Below are positions 1-8,370 of a stretch of DNA of 12,716 bases, in pieces (the first letter of the stretch is position 1; every line of letters begins with the position of its first letter). The notes under the pieces are model-generated. The model was not told the DNA's origin. It worked only from the letters and a program-made list of their open reading frames with translations, and made no database searches. Where the stretch lies: positions 1 to 12,716 of the forward strand of contig JAAUTT010000041.1 of assembly GCA_012031335.1 (NCBI GenBank), read 5' to 3'. The DNA comes from Bacteroidales bacterium. Lineage in GTDB: Bacteria > Bacteroidota > Bacteroidia > Bacteroidales > JAAUTT01. A program made the translations under genes and the position numbers.

Positions 1-822
1 TGCAAGTTTATCTGAACATCCGAAGTAGCTCCGTTGCGATGCAACCCAACTGTGTCCTTTCCTTCAGGAAAGGTAAACCAGCTGTAGGAGGCGTTTCCGG
101 GATTGTAAACTCCCATTCTGAAGGCATCGGGACTATTTGTGATTACCTTGGCAGTAATAAACAACAGGGAATCATTCAGAGCTTCCTGCTGCTCAACTGC
201 GTTCCCCTGCCAAATGAAGGTTTTTGTTCCGGGAATCAGGATTGTTGAATCAGTAACTTCCGCGAATTTATCACTTGAGTAAGTGGTGGATATTTTAGTT
301 CCGAAACTATCAAACAAAGGTTGATACAGACCCAGTACCAGAAAACTTCCACCAAAAGCAAAAATGAAACGAAATGTGGCCAGAGTGGTTCTTTTCCTTT
401 CCATCTGCGGTCATAACTCCCATTAACGATGCGTATGGTACATTAATGAGTGAGTATATAATCATCATTAGGGAAAAGGTAACATAGGCATAAACCAGCT
501 TACCGGTTGCGCTAAGTTCGGGAGTTGTAAAAGTTAAAATACCAATTATGCCGAATGGAAAAGCAATCCAGAGTAAATAAGGCCTGAATTTCCCCCAGCG
601 GGTATTGGTACGGTCACCCATTATTCCAATCAGCGGATCGATAAATGCATCCCCAACGCGGGTAATCAACATCATAAATCCGGCAGCGGCAGCAGTAATG
701 CCAAATACATCCGTGTAAAAGAACATCAGGTACATGCCAAAGAGCTTCCAGAACATGGATGAGGCTGCGTCGCCAAAACCATAACCGATTTTCTCTTTCA
801 AGCTTAACTTTTCTTTTGTCAT
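1..822 (-). CDS. GPH-family sugar:cation symporter (MFS_2), N-terminal part, one frameshift
   Basis: Inner-membrane symporter of the glycoside-pentoside-hexuronide family, expected to import a sugar or glycoside with Na+ or H+; the substrate cannot be told. The start at 822 gives MTKEKLSLKEKIGYGFGD, the usual GPH opening, followed by helices and the motif IDPLIGIMGDRTNTRWGKFR (about residues 62-81), a GPH hallmark. After GVMTADGKE the frame breaks: one extra A (T run 392-395 on the plus strand). Removing it restores TTLATFRFIFAFGGSFLVLG and leaves the frame open to position 1, about 273 residues in all, with the C-terminus outside the window. Residues after about 172 (positions 1-310) form a long polar stretch of about 100 residues without a membrane helix, apparently an enlarged periplasmic loop after helix 5. 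The gene is divergent from the mgtC-sbcDC block. Family is confident; the frameshift is probably a sequence error. Confidence 0.85.
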
Positions 823-919
823 CGTCTCATTTTTTAAGGTTAGTTACTTAATAGTCATTTAAAGGTGGAAGTCTGTTTTATTTTTTACAAGGGTAATTAC
901 TTTTTTGTATTTAGCCATA

Positions 920-954
920 AAAATAAAAAAATTATTCATTCATGCAATCGATTG
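920..954 (-). promoter_or_regulatory. possible Bacteroidota-type promoter for the symporter
   Basis: Reading the minus strand from 952, a TTG is followed after 19 bases by TATTTTTA, which resembles the Bacteroidota sigma pattern TTG-(19-21)-TAnnTTTG. The upstream end overlaps the palindrome at 945-954. The region is very AT-rich, so such a match can arise by chance. The leader to the start codon at 822 would be about 90 bases. Confidence 0.2.
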
Positions 955-956
955 AA
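943..956. promoter_or_regulatory. palindrome CAATCGATTG, candidate LacI-type operator
   Basis: A perfect 10-bp inverted repeat lies at 945-954 with a central CG and one further T:A pair at 943/956. LacI-family regulators bind palindromes with a central CG and often control sugar-transporter genes. It sits in the divergent spacer, about 120 bases upstream of both the symporter start (822) and the mgtC start (1076). The link to LacI regulation is inference. A 10-bp palindrome in 250 bases is only mildly unexpected. Confidence 0.25.
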
Positions 957-1003
957 AAAATCTTTCTAAATCTTATCGTTCTGCCAAATCTTAAATTGAA
1001 TAT

Positions 1004-1028
1004 AGGAGGCATAATGCCAGAAACTTAG
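1004..1028 (+). other. tiny SD-led reading frame (4 codons) over an inverted repeat
   Basis: AGGAGG at 1004-1009 is followed, 4 bases on, by ATG CCA GAA ACT TAG (1014-1028), encoding MPET. A perfect inverted repeat GGCAT-A-ATGCC (1008-1018) overlaps the SD tail and the ATG and could fold over them. It lies 48 bases before the mgtC start. This is the only strong SD I noticed ahead of a start codon in the window, in a phylum where SD motifs are uncommon. It could be a leader peptide for mgtC or simple coincidence. Confidence 0.2.
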
Positions 1029-1075
1029 TATTTTCTTTATTTTGTTGAAAAATCTTTTTAAACGGTTTGTTTTTA

Positions 1076-1815
1076 ATGAATTATATTCGTGAATTAATTT
1101 CTTTCATCCATGGACGTACTATTTCGACTGATATAAATATTTATAATAGTCTTTTCGGTTATTACTTGGTTTTATTGCCGGTGGACTCATTGGTTTAAAC
1201 CGGGAAAGTATTCACAGAGCGGCTGGGTTTCGTACACATATGCTAATTTGTATGGGCTCTTGTTTGATTATGCTGATTTCCATTTATATACCTCAGGAAT
1301 ATAGCGATTATAAAGGAGGTGATCCTGGCAGAATTGCTTCCCAGGTTGTAACAGGAATTGGTTTTTTGGGTGCCGGAGCAATTATTAAACTGGGTGATCA
1401 TATTAAAGGATTAACTACCGCTGCATCCATTTGGGTGTCGGCAGCTATTGGTTTGGCCATAGGGGCCGGAATGCTTTGGGTTTCGCTTGCAGCCACAATT
1501 TTTGTACTTATTGCACTGATTGCTATGGAAAAGCTCTCCAGAGTTATTTTTAATAAGAAATCTTTCAAATCGTTGATCTTACAAATTGACCAACCCAATT
1601 TTGATCTGGCATTGATTGAAAAAATGTTAAAACAGCATAGACTCAGGTTTGAAATTGTATTATATCATCATAATACAACCCAAGGTTTTTTAGATGTTGA
1701 ATTTTTAATTGCCGTACCTGTAAAATTCAATATGGAAAACTTCCTCAACAAGCTTTCGGTGATTCCAAATCTAAAAGAGGTATCCGTTAAAAGTAATGGG
1801 TTAAGTATTTCCTAA
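1076..1815 (+). CDS. MgtC/SapB-family membrane protein, one frameshift near the N-terminus
   Basis: Inner-membrane protein of the MgtC/SapB family; homologues in pathogens are linked to survival in low Mg2+ and to F-type ATPase control, but the role here is unknown. The reading frame that is open without correction begins only at 1240. The true start is the ATG at 1076 (MNYIRELISF), in another frame. Restoring one base in the cttttcgg stretch (1151-1158) joins it to FRLLLGFIAGGLIGLNRE, the standard first MgtC helix and GLxRE motif, and gives 246 residues. Further family signatures are RAAGFRTHMLICMGS, GIGFLGAGAII and GLTTAASIWVSAAIG. The last 85 or so residues look like the ACT-like soluble domain common in longer MgtC proteins. 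The gene ends 23 bases before sbcD and probably shares its transcript. The ATG at 1110 is rejected because it stops after eight codons. Confidence 0.86.
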
Positions 1816-1838
1816 ATGATTTTCAAAAAGCATTAACA

Positions 1839-3058
1839 ATGAGGATTCTTCATACATCCGATTGGCATCTTGGTAAATACCTCAATGAATTTTCGCGGCA
1901 CGAAGAACAGAAGCTGGTTATGGATGAGATATGCGAAATTGCTGAGCGAGAAAAGGTTCAAGCTGTTGTAATTGCAGGCGACTTATTCGATACGTTTAAC
2001 CCTCCCACAGAATCAGTTGAACTGTTGTATAAAACCCTGAAACGCCTTGCCAGCAATGGTACAAGAGCGGTAATTGCCATTGCAGGCAATCACGATTCGC
2101 CCGACAGAATTGAAGCACCTGATCCCCTTGCAAGAGAATGCGGGATAATTTTTGCCGGTTACCCTCATTCGGTTATTCCTGTGTTCGCATTGGAAACGGG
2201 TCTTTCGGTAGATATCAGCGATCAGGGATTCTTCAGTCTCCGAATTCCTGGTACCAAATTCCTGTTAAGAGTAATCGTTACTCCTTATGCAAACGAATAT
2301 AGAATGCGAACTTTTCTTGGTACCGATAATCCCGAGCAAAACCTGAGGGAATTACTGAAATCCAGATGGAACAAAGTTGCAAATTTGTATTGCGATAATA
2401 ATGGGGTAAATCTCATGGCAGCCCATTTGCTATTTGCAGGTAATGGTCAGGATATTCCTGAAGAACCTGAGGATGAAAAACCAATATTACATATTGGTGG
2501 AGTTCAGGTTATTTATACCGAAGATATTCCTTCACAGATTCAATATACAGCTCTGGGACATCTGCACCGGCGGCAATTTGCCAGGCAGGAAAAATATCCG
2601 GCGGTTTACCCTGGAAGTCCGCTGGCCTATAGTTTTAGTGAAGCAAATCAGAAAAAATATGTTCAGATTATTGATCTGGAACCCGCATCCGAACCCATAA
2701 TATCTTCAATTGAACTAACCAGAGGTAAAAAATTACTCCGCAAAAGAGCCCTAAGCACTGCCGAAGCAATTTCCTGGCTGGTGGAAAACCCTGATGCTCT
2801 TGTTGAATTAACCATGGTAACCGAACATTACCTCACGGCAGATGAGAGAAAAAGAATCGGATCGGCACACAAGGGTATAGTTAATATTATTCCTGAAGTA
2901 ATAAACAAGGAGAGTTTAGCATCTCATCAGCATATCGATCTCACCCGGAATATGACCGAGCTTTTCCGGGAATATTTTCACATACAAAAAATCAACTCCC
3001 AAACGAGGATATCATGAACCTTTTCAGGGAAGTTTTATCAGAGGAAGAGCCCGGTTAA
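1839..3058 (+). CDS. sbcD: SbcD, Mre11-type exonuclease subunit of SbcCD (frameshift near the C-terminus)
   Basis: Catalytic subunit of the SbcCD nuclease, a Mn2+-dependent 3'-5' exonuclease and hairpin endonuclease that trims palindromes and protein-blocked DNA ends. The calcineurin-like phosphoesterase motifs are all visible: SDWHLG (D8, H10), AGDLFD (D48), AGNHDSPDR (N84, H85), AAHLL (H196) and GHLHRR (H241, H243). As given, the frame closes at 3017 with an unlikely tail, NSQTRIS. Adding one A to the A6 run at 2986-2991 restores the usual C-terminus PNEDIMNLFREVLSEEEPG, ending at 3058 with 406 residues, the normal size for the family. The start at 1839 gives the canonical MRILHTSDWHLG. sbcC begins 19 bases later, so the two are surely cotranscribed. 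Confidence 0.96.
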
Positions 3059-3077
3059 CATTCGAAAAATTAAGATT

Positions 3078-6000
3078 ATGATTCCCATTTCGCTTACATT
3101 ACAGGGTATATATTCCTATCAAACTAAACAAACCATCGATTTTACAAGGTTAACTGCTGCTGGTATATTTGGAATCTTCGGACCGGTAGGAAGCGGAAAA
3201 TCGACTATCCTGGAGGCTATCACCTATGCACTTTATGGACGTACCGACCGGCTTAACCTTTCGGGCGATAACCGGAATTATAATATGATGAATCTCAAAT
3301 CGAATGAGTTACTCATTGAATTTGTATTCCGCACCGGCAAAGAAAATGACGAATTTTTATCAGTTGTTAGGAGCAGGCGAAACAGCAAACAGTTCGACGA
3401 TGTTAAAGCCCTCGACCGGTCAGCCTTTCAAAAGTATAACAATGAGTGGGTGCCTGTGGAGGTAGGTTTGCTGGAAGAAGTTATAGGGTTAAGTTATGAT
3501 AACTTTAAACGGACTATTATCATACCTCAGGGTAAATTTCAGGAGTTTTTATTGCTTGGAAACAAAGAACGGACCCAGATGATGAAAGAACTTTTCAATC
3601 TGGAAAAAGTTTGAACTTTATTATAAGGTTGTTTCCCTCGAAACAAAAACCAGCCAGGAAAAACAGCTGATCGATTCCAATCTTCTTCAATTGGGCGAAA
3701 TTACTCCTGAAGTGATTGTTCAGGCTGATGCCTCGTTAAAACAAAATCGCCTTGAAATTGTCCGGGATACTCAATGTCTGGTGTTGAAACAAAAGGAGGA
3801 GGAAAGCGCACGAAAACTGAAGGAACTCATTGGTCAGGCTGTGGCTTTCGAAAAACAGTTACAGGAGCTGAAAAAGCAGGAAGCAAGTATCAACGAACTG
3901 GAAGTAAAGCTTAGTGAATTTGAATATTGCCGGATGCATTTTCAGGGACACCTTGAGGCTTTTAACGCCGGAGAAAAAAGAGTAAATTCACTTCAACAGT
4001 ATATTACAAATGATGAAAAAACACTTCAGGTTTTAAAATCCCGGCTTAAGGAATCTGAAATCGTGTTCGAACAGTTAAGAATTGATTATGAGCAAAGGGA
4101 GGGACTGAAACTTCAAGCCGAAGAACTTGCTAAAGTTTCGCGAATACTGGAATTACAAAAGCTAAACAACCAATTAAAGGAACGTGTTTCCAACGGTGAG
4201 AAATTTCTTACAGAAACAAAAAATAAGATTTTTGACTTAAAGCTTGAGTTGGAAAAGTCCTTGGATGAAATCCGGATTAATAAGTCTCAGATTCCCGATA
4301 TGAAAAGGCTATCGGAGGCTAAGGATTGGTTCACCATTAATGAACTGATTGGCAAATCGGAGCTGGAAATTGCTCAGGAACTTAAAGTCCTCGCTGAGGA
4401 AATGGAAAAACTGGATCAGCAAAAGGCAATGCTTTTTAATAGCGATTGTTTTACTGGAATTGCAGTTACCGAAACCTTCGAAAATGTAATAACAGCTTTA
4501 GAAGTGAAGAAAAGGTTGCACCTGACAGCAATTGAAATTCTTCGGATGGAAAATCAACATTTTCAGGTTCAGCTTAAACTGGGAGAATATGCTTCGGAGT
4601 TAAAAGATGGAGAACCCTGCCCACTCTGCGGCTCTTTAGCTCATCCGGTTAAGTATAACGCCAGCGATTTAGCCGGAATGCTTTCCAAATCAAACAATGA
4701 ACTGAAAATCCATGAAAATGCTATTGAAGCAATTAACAATGGAAGTAAGAAATTATCCGAGCTAAACACCATTTTATGTTTTAAAAGAGAGGCACAAGTC
4801 CGGATTTTAGCAAAACAAAAGGAAAACAACGAAAAACTTTCAATACACAAGCAGTTGTTCATTTGGGCCGGGTTTCAGACTAAGGAGAGCGTGGAAAGTG
4901 AATTTACCAAAGCCCAACATTTGCAAAAATTAGTTAGTGAAAAGGAAGAAACCCTCGAAAAAATGAGGACTCAGCTCGAAAAAGAAACGCAGGCAAGTGA
5001 AAAATATTTAAAGGTAGTAGACGAACTGAAGCGGAATATGCTGGAATATGCTACTGAAGCGGCAACAGTACAAAATCAGTTAAAAATTATTGACCTTTCC
5101 TTGTATCAAAATTCCAATGTAGAATATTGAAAAGGAAGGGGATTTACTGCTGCAAAAATATGCAGCCATAGAGTATCGTTATTTGTCGCAGCAAAAAGCT
5201 ATTCAGGATTTACATAAGCAGCATGATATGCTGATTGGAAGGATTGAAGCCAACAACACATTGCTTGGACAAGAAAAGCTTACCATCTCCGGATTAGCGG
5301 ACAAGATAAAAGAGCAATTGCAGGTTTCGGGCAAAACACTGGAAGAAGTGCAGGAAATATTGAAGTGGAAGCCCGACCTGAAAACCCAGCGGGAAATAGT
5401 TCAGAAATTCAGGAGGGATTTAGATTTTGCATCGCGACAGGCTACCAGCTTCAGAACTATTATCGGAGATCAGCATTTCAACGAAGACGGGTATAACCAA
5501 TTATTAATGGTAATTAAAGAGCTAACACAAACCATTGAATCAAAAAACCGCCTTACAGGGAAAATGGAAGCTGACCTGGCAAGGCTTAAAGCCGATTTCG
5601 AAAAAACAGAGAAGCTAAAAATACTTGCAGCTTCGCTCGATATAAGACTCGAAAACATAAAGACTCTCAAGCAACTTTTTAAGGGAAGTGGTTTTGTAAA
5701 TTATATATCTACAGTTTATCTGCGCGATCTGTGTCATTTTGCCAACGAACGATTCTTTAAACTTAGTGGTCAGAAGCTGAGCCTCGAAGTTACTGAGGAT
5801 AATAGTTTTGAAGTGCGCGATTTTATGAATGGCGGAAAGACCCGGAATGTTAAAACACTTTCGGGTGGTCAAACCTTTCAGGCGGCCCTATCGCTGGCTC
5901 TTGCGCTGTCGGATAATACCCGGAAGGAAAGCGGGCATAACGAAAACTTTTTCTTTCTCGATGAGGGATTCGGTTCGCTAGACAAAAAATCGCTCGATGT

Positions 6001-6169
6001 GGTTTTTGATACCCTTAAATCTTTACGCCGTGAGAACAGAACTGTAGGTATTATCTCTCATGTTGAGGAAATGCAGCAGGAAATAGATATCCATTTACGT
6101 GTCGAAAACCATGAAGATAGAGGAAGTATTGTGGAAAAGAGCTGGGAAAGTTCTAAATTCAACAATTAA
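3078..6169 (+). CDS. sbcC: SbcC, Rad50-type ATPase subunit of SbcCD (two frameshifts)
   Basis: SMC-like ATPase that partners SbcD. The reconstructed protein is 1029 residues. N-terminal half-ATPase: Walker A GPVGSGKST (35-43) and Q-loop IIIPQGKFQEF (Q151). Then come long glutamate/lysine-rich coiled coils flanking the zinc hook CPLC at C514/C517, exactly mid-protein. The C-terminal half carries the signature LSGGQ (927-931), Walker B FFFLDE (957-962), D-loop GSLD and an H-loop histidine near 994. Two breaks split it: one extra A in the run at 3604-3608 (restores LEKFELYYKVVSLE) and one extra base at 5119-5124 (restores NIEKEGDLLLQKYAAIEYRY). All motifs are intact and colinear, so I consider it one functional gene with sequence errors, not three genes. 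It follows sbcD by 19 bases. Confidence 0.95.
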
Positions 6170-6185
6170 TAGCTGCTTCTTCCCA

Positions 6186-6210
6186 ATCAGGAAAACTTCT
6201 GAATCCTGAT
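6186..6210 (+). repeat. short inverted repeat after sbcC
   Basis: ATCAGGA (6186-6192) pairs with TCCTGAT (6204-6210) around an 11-base loop, 17 bases after the sbcC stop. No T tract follows at once; the nearest is at about 6230. It could be a weak terminator or mRNA-stabilising stem between the sbcDC transcript and the next gene, or chance. Confidence 0.25.
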
Positions 6211-6241
6211 CACATCTCAGTAAATTTCTGTTGTTTTTTGC

Positions 6242-6273
6242 TTTGAAATCCTCAGGTTATTCTTATATTCTTA
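6242..6273 (+). promoter_or_regulatory. possible Bacteroidota-type promoter for the radical SAM gene
   Basis: TTTG at 6242-6245 is followed by TATATTCT or TATTCTTA starting at 6264-6266, close to the Bacteroidota pattern TTTG-(about 19)-TAnnTTTG though with mismatches in the second box. It would start transcription about 15 bases before the ATG at 6293, so the radical SAM and DUF4130 genes may have their own promoter. Confidence 0.3.
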
Positions 6274-6292
6274 GCGTTAAACTTGATTAAAA

Positions 6293-7510
6293 ATGCATCA
6301 GGAGTCGCTGGAAAAACTTAAGATATTAGCAGGAGCTGCCCGGTACGATGTATCATGTGCCTCCAGCGGTACTGAACGCGGGAATCCAGGTAAAGCACTG
6401 GGAACCGCCAGTCCATGGGGTATTTGCCACAGCTTTGCCGATGACGGCCGTTGTATATCTCTCCTGAAAATAATGCTTACCAACAACTGTATGTACGATT
6501 GTGCCTATTGTATTAACCGCAAAAGCAATGATGTACCACGTACCACTTTTTCGGTAAAGGAACTGGTTGATCTTACCATTGAATTTTATCGCAGAAATTA
6601 TATCGAAGGACTTTTTCTGAGCTCAGGTGTGGTTAGAAGTCCCGATTATACCATGGAGCGTATGGTACGTGTAATAAAAGATTTGCGTCAGGTTCACCGT
6701 TACAACGGCTACATTCACATGAAAAATATTCCTGGTACAAGTGCACAACTTACGCGGGAAGCAGGTTTATATGCCGATAGGTTAAGTGTTAATATCGAAA
6801 TATCGACCGAAAAGAACCTGAAATTCCTGGCACCTGATAAAGATTATCAGGGTATTATTAAACCTATGGAATATATCCACCAGGGAATACTCGAAAATAA
6901 AGAAGAAAGGCGAAAATTCTATAAACTTCCCAAGTTTGCTCCTGCAGGCCAGAGTACCCAATTAATAGTAGGTGCCACCCCCGAATCGGATAAGCAGATT
7001 CTTAGTCTGGCCTCATCGCTTTACAGTGGTAATAAACTGAAAAGGGTATATTATTCGGGTTTTATACCTGTTAATGCCTACGATAAGCGATTACCAGTCA
7101 TTTCCGAACCGCCTGTTGTGCGGGAACACAGGCTTTACCAGGCCGACTGGTTGTATAGGTTTTACCGTTTTAAAATAGATGAAATTGTGAGCGATACACA
7201 CCCAAACCTCGATTTGGAAATTGATCCCAAATTAAGTTATGCCCTTCGACATCCCGAAATATTTCCCATCGATATAAACCGTGCCGATTATGAAATGATT
7301 CTCCGGATACCCGGTGTTGGACCAAAATCGGCTCAGATGATTATTGCAGCACGTAAATTTGGGCAACTTAACGCTTATAAAATAAAGAAACTGGGTGTGG
7401 TAATGAAACGGGCCCAGTACTTTATTACTTGTGGTGAATTAAGGGCATCGAACCTTGTTAACGAAATGCAACCCGAATACCTGAAAAAACTTTTTATCCG
7501 AACAGGTTAA
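6293..7510 (+). CDS. putative DNA modification/repair radical SAM protein with HhH tail
   Basis: Intact 405-residue protein. The radical SAM cluster motif is NNCMYDCAYC (C66, C70, C73; CxxxCxxC spacing), preceded by a conserved-looking segment with further cysteines at 22, 45 and 54 (SCASSG, GICHSF, DGRCIS). The middle reads as a TIM-barrel SAM domain (LFLSSG, HMKNIPGT, RLSVNIEIST). Residues about 328-360 hold a helix-hairpin-helix with IPGVGPKSAQMI, a non-specific DNA-binding module. This combination fits the family annotated as 'putative DNA modification/repair radical SAM protein' (TIGR03916), which is usually found beside a DUF4130 gene, as here. The reaction and substrate are unknown. 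DNA repair is inferred from the HhH motif and neighbours: sbcDC upstream and the partner gene 66 bases downstream. Confidence 0.93.
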   Translation: MHQESLEKLKILAGAARYDVSCASSGTERGNPGKALGTASPWGICHSFADDGRCISLLKIMLTNNCMYDCAYCINRKSNDVPRTTFSVKELVDLTIEFYRRNYIEGLFLSSGVVRSPDYTMERMVRVIKDLRQVHRYNGYIHMKNIPGTSAQLTREAGLYADRLSVNIEISTEKNLKFLAPDKDYQGIIKPMEYIHQGILENKEERRKFYKLPKFAPAGQSTQLIVGATPESDKQILSLASSLYSGNKLKRVYYSGFIPVNAYDKRLPVISEPPVVREHRLYQADWLYRFYRFKIDEIVSDTHPNLDLEIDPKLSYALRHPEIFPIDINRADYEMILRIPGVGPKSAQMIIAARKFGQLNAYKIKKLGVVMKRAQYFITCGELRASNLVNEMQPEYLKKLFIRTG

Positions 7511-7539
7511 GGAAAAGCGAAAAGCCGACGGAGCTTTCC
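7511..7539 (+). repeat. small imperfect stem-loop between the radical SAM and DUF4130 genes
   Basis: AAAGC (7521-7525) can pair with GCTTT (7533-7537) around a 7-base loop. Alternatively GGAAAAGC (7511-7518) can pair with GCTTTCC (7533-7539) with a bulged A. The two stems exclude each other. No T tract follows, so it is not a convincing terminator, and the two genes are probably still cotranscribed. Confidence 0.15.
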
Positions 7540-7576
7540 AGTTGTCTCTATGGTAATGGATTATTGAACCTACATT

Positions 7577-8341
7577 ATGAAAATACTTTTATACGATAAA
7601 ACTTTTGATGGATTTTAAGTCTCATTTTGAGTCGTTCAGTTGCAAATTGCTGCCTGATAGCATCGTGGGATTTGATGACAATGAAACTCAATTGTGGTCG
7701 GAGAAAACTTCGATAACCACCGATCCTGAAAAAGCCTCCAGAGTTTGGGAAGCACTTAAAAAGCGACTGACTTCCCGGGCTTATGATGCCGTTTACCGGA
7801 TTCATTTGTCGGGAGCACCTGGTGCTGATATGATTCTGTACCGGTTTTTGGTAAAAGTTTTCACTTCAAGGGCTAATATAGAGGAGAATTATGCTGACGC
7901 CGATGTGCTTAAAATTAAAATCTGGATAAGCAAATATGCAAGGAAGCCGAGAGGATGCGACAATTTATAAGGTTTCAGAAAACAGCCGATAACATATATT
8001 ATGCCTCTGTAGATCCGCAATTCAATGTTATACCTCTGATTGTTAAACATTTTAGCGAAAGATATGCCGATCAGCAATGGATTATTTACGATAGCCGGCG
8101 AAATTATGGGTTTCACTATAACCTGGACGAAACGAATTTGATCGAACTCAATTCAGAACAGGTAAACCCCTTGAACGGTAAGGTAAATGAACATATTCTG
8201 GCCAATGATGAGCTTCATTTTCAGCAGATGTGGAAACAGTATTTTAAATCGACCTGCATCGAAGAGCGCAGAAACGAACGCCTCCAAATGCAACATATGC
8301 CTAAAAAATACTGGAAATATCTTACCGAAAAACAGGATTGA
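7577..8341 (+). CDS. DUF4130-type probable DNA metabolism protein, radical SAM partner (frameshifted)
   Basis: Partner of the preceding radical SAM protein; matches the 'probable DNA metabolism protein' family (TIGR03915/DUF4130), whose biochemistry is unknown. It starts at 7577 with MKILLYDKTFDGF, the usual opening. The frame then breaks at 7613-7628. Two missing T's, one in each TTTT run, would give GFLSLIFESF, which fits the family best; one extra T would give GFKSHFESF. A missing A in the run 7917-7920 restores KNLDKQICKEAERMRQFIRF. Family blocks follow: RMRQFIRFQKTADNIYYASV, WIIYDSRRNYGFHYN and the terminal HMPKKYWKYLTEKQ, which closely matches the conserved end. The reconstructed length is about 254. 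Some relatives in other phyla carry a fused uracil-DNA-glycosylase-like domain; this one ends without it. The stop at 8341 lies 29 bases from the convergent operon. Confidence 0.91.
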
Positions 8342-8370
8342 TATTTTTAATGATAAACAAAGCCTTTTTT

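Noticed and set aside
39..248. Plus-strand open frame of 69 codons
   Set aside because: It is antisense to the symporter's periplasmic-loop coding sequence, which is the better explained frame.
1110..1136. ATG at 1110 (MDVLFRLI) as the mgtC start
   Set aside because: It looks like an MgtC N-terminus but stops after eight codons. The frame from 1076 needs only one correction and runs straight into FRLLLGFIAGG.
3078..6169. Three separate genes for the SbcC region, or programmed frameshifting
   Set aside because: ATPase halves, coiled coils and hook are colinear in one 1029-residue protein. The break points lack a slippery heptamer with a downstream structure, and similar breaks occur in unrelated genes.
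7605..8341. Two small independent genes after the radical SAM gene
   Set aside because: Both pieces are consecutive parts of one DUF4130-type protein, joined by restoring one A at 7917-7920.
8342..8370. Bidirectional terminator between the convergent genes
   Set aside because: T-rich and A-rich stretches are present, but I see no stem of useful length in the 29-base gap.
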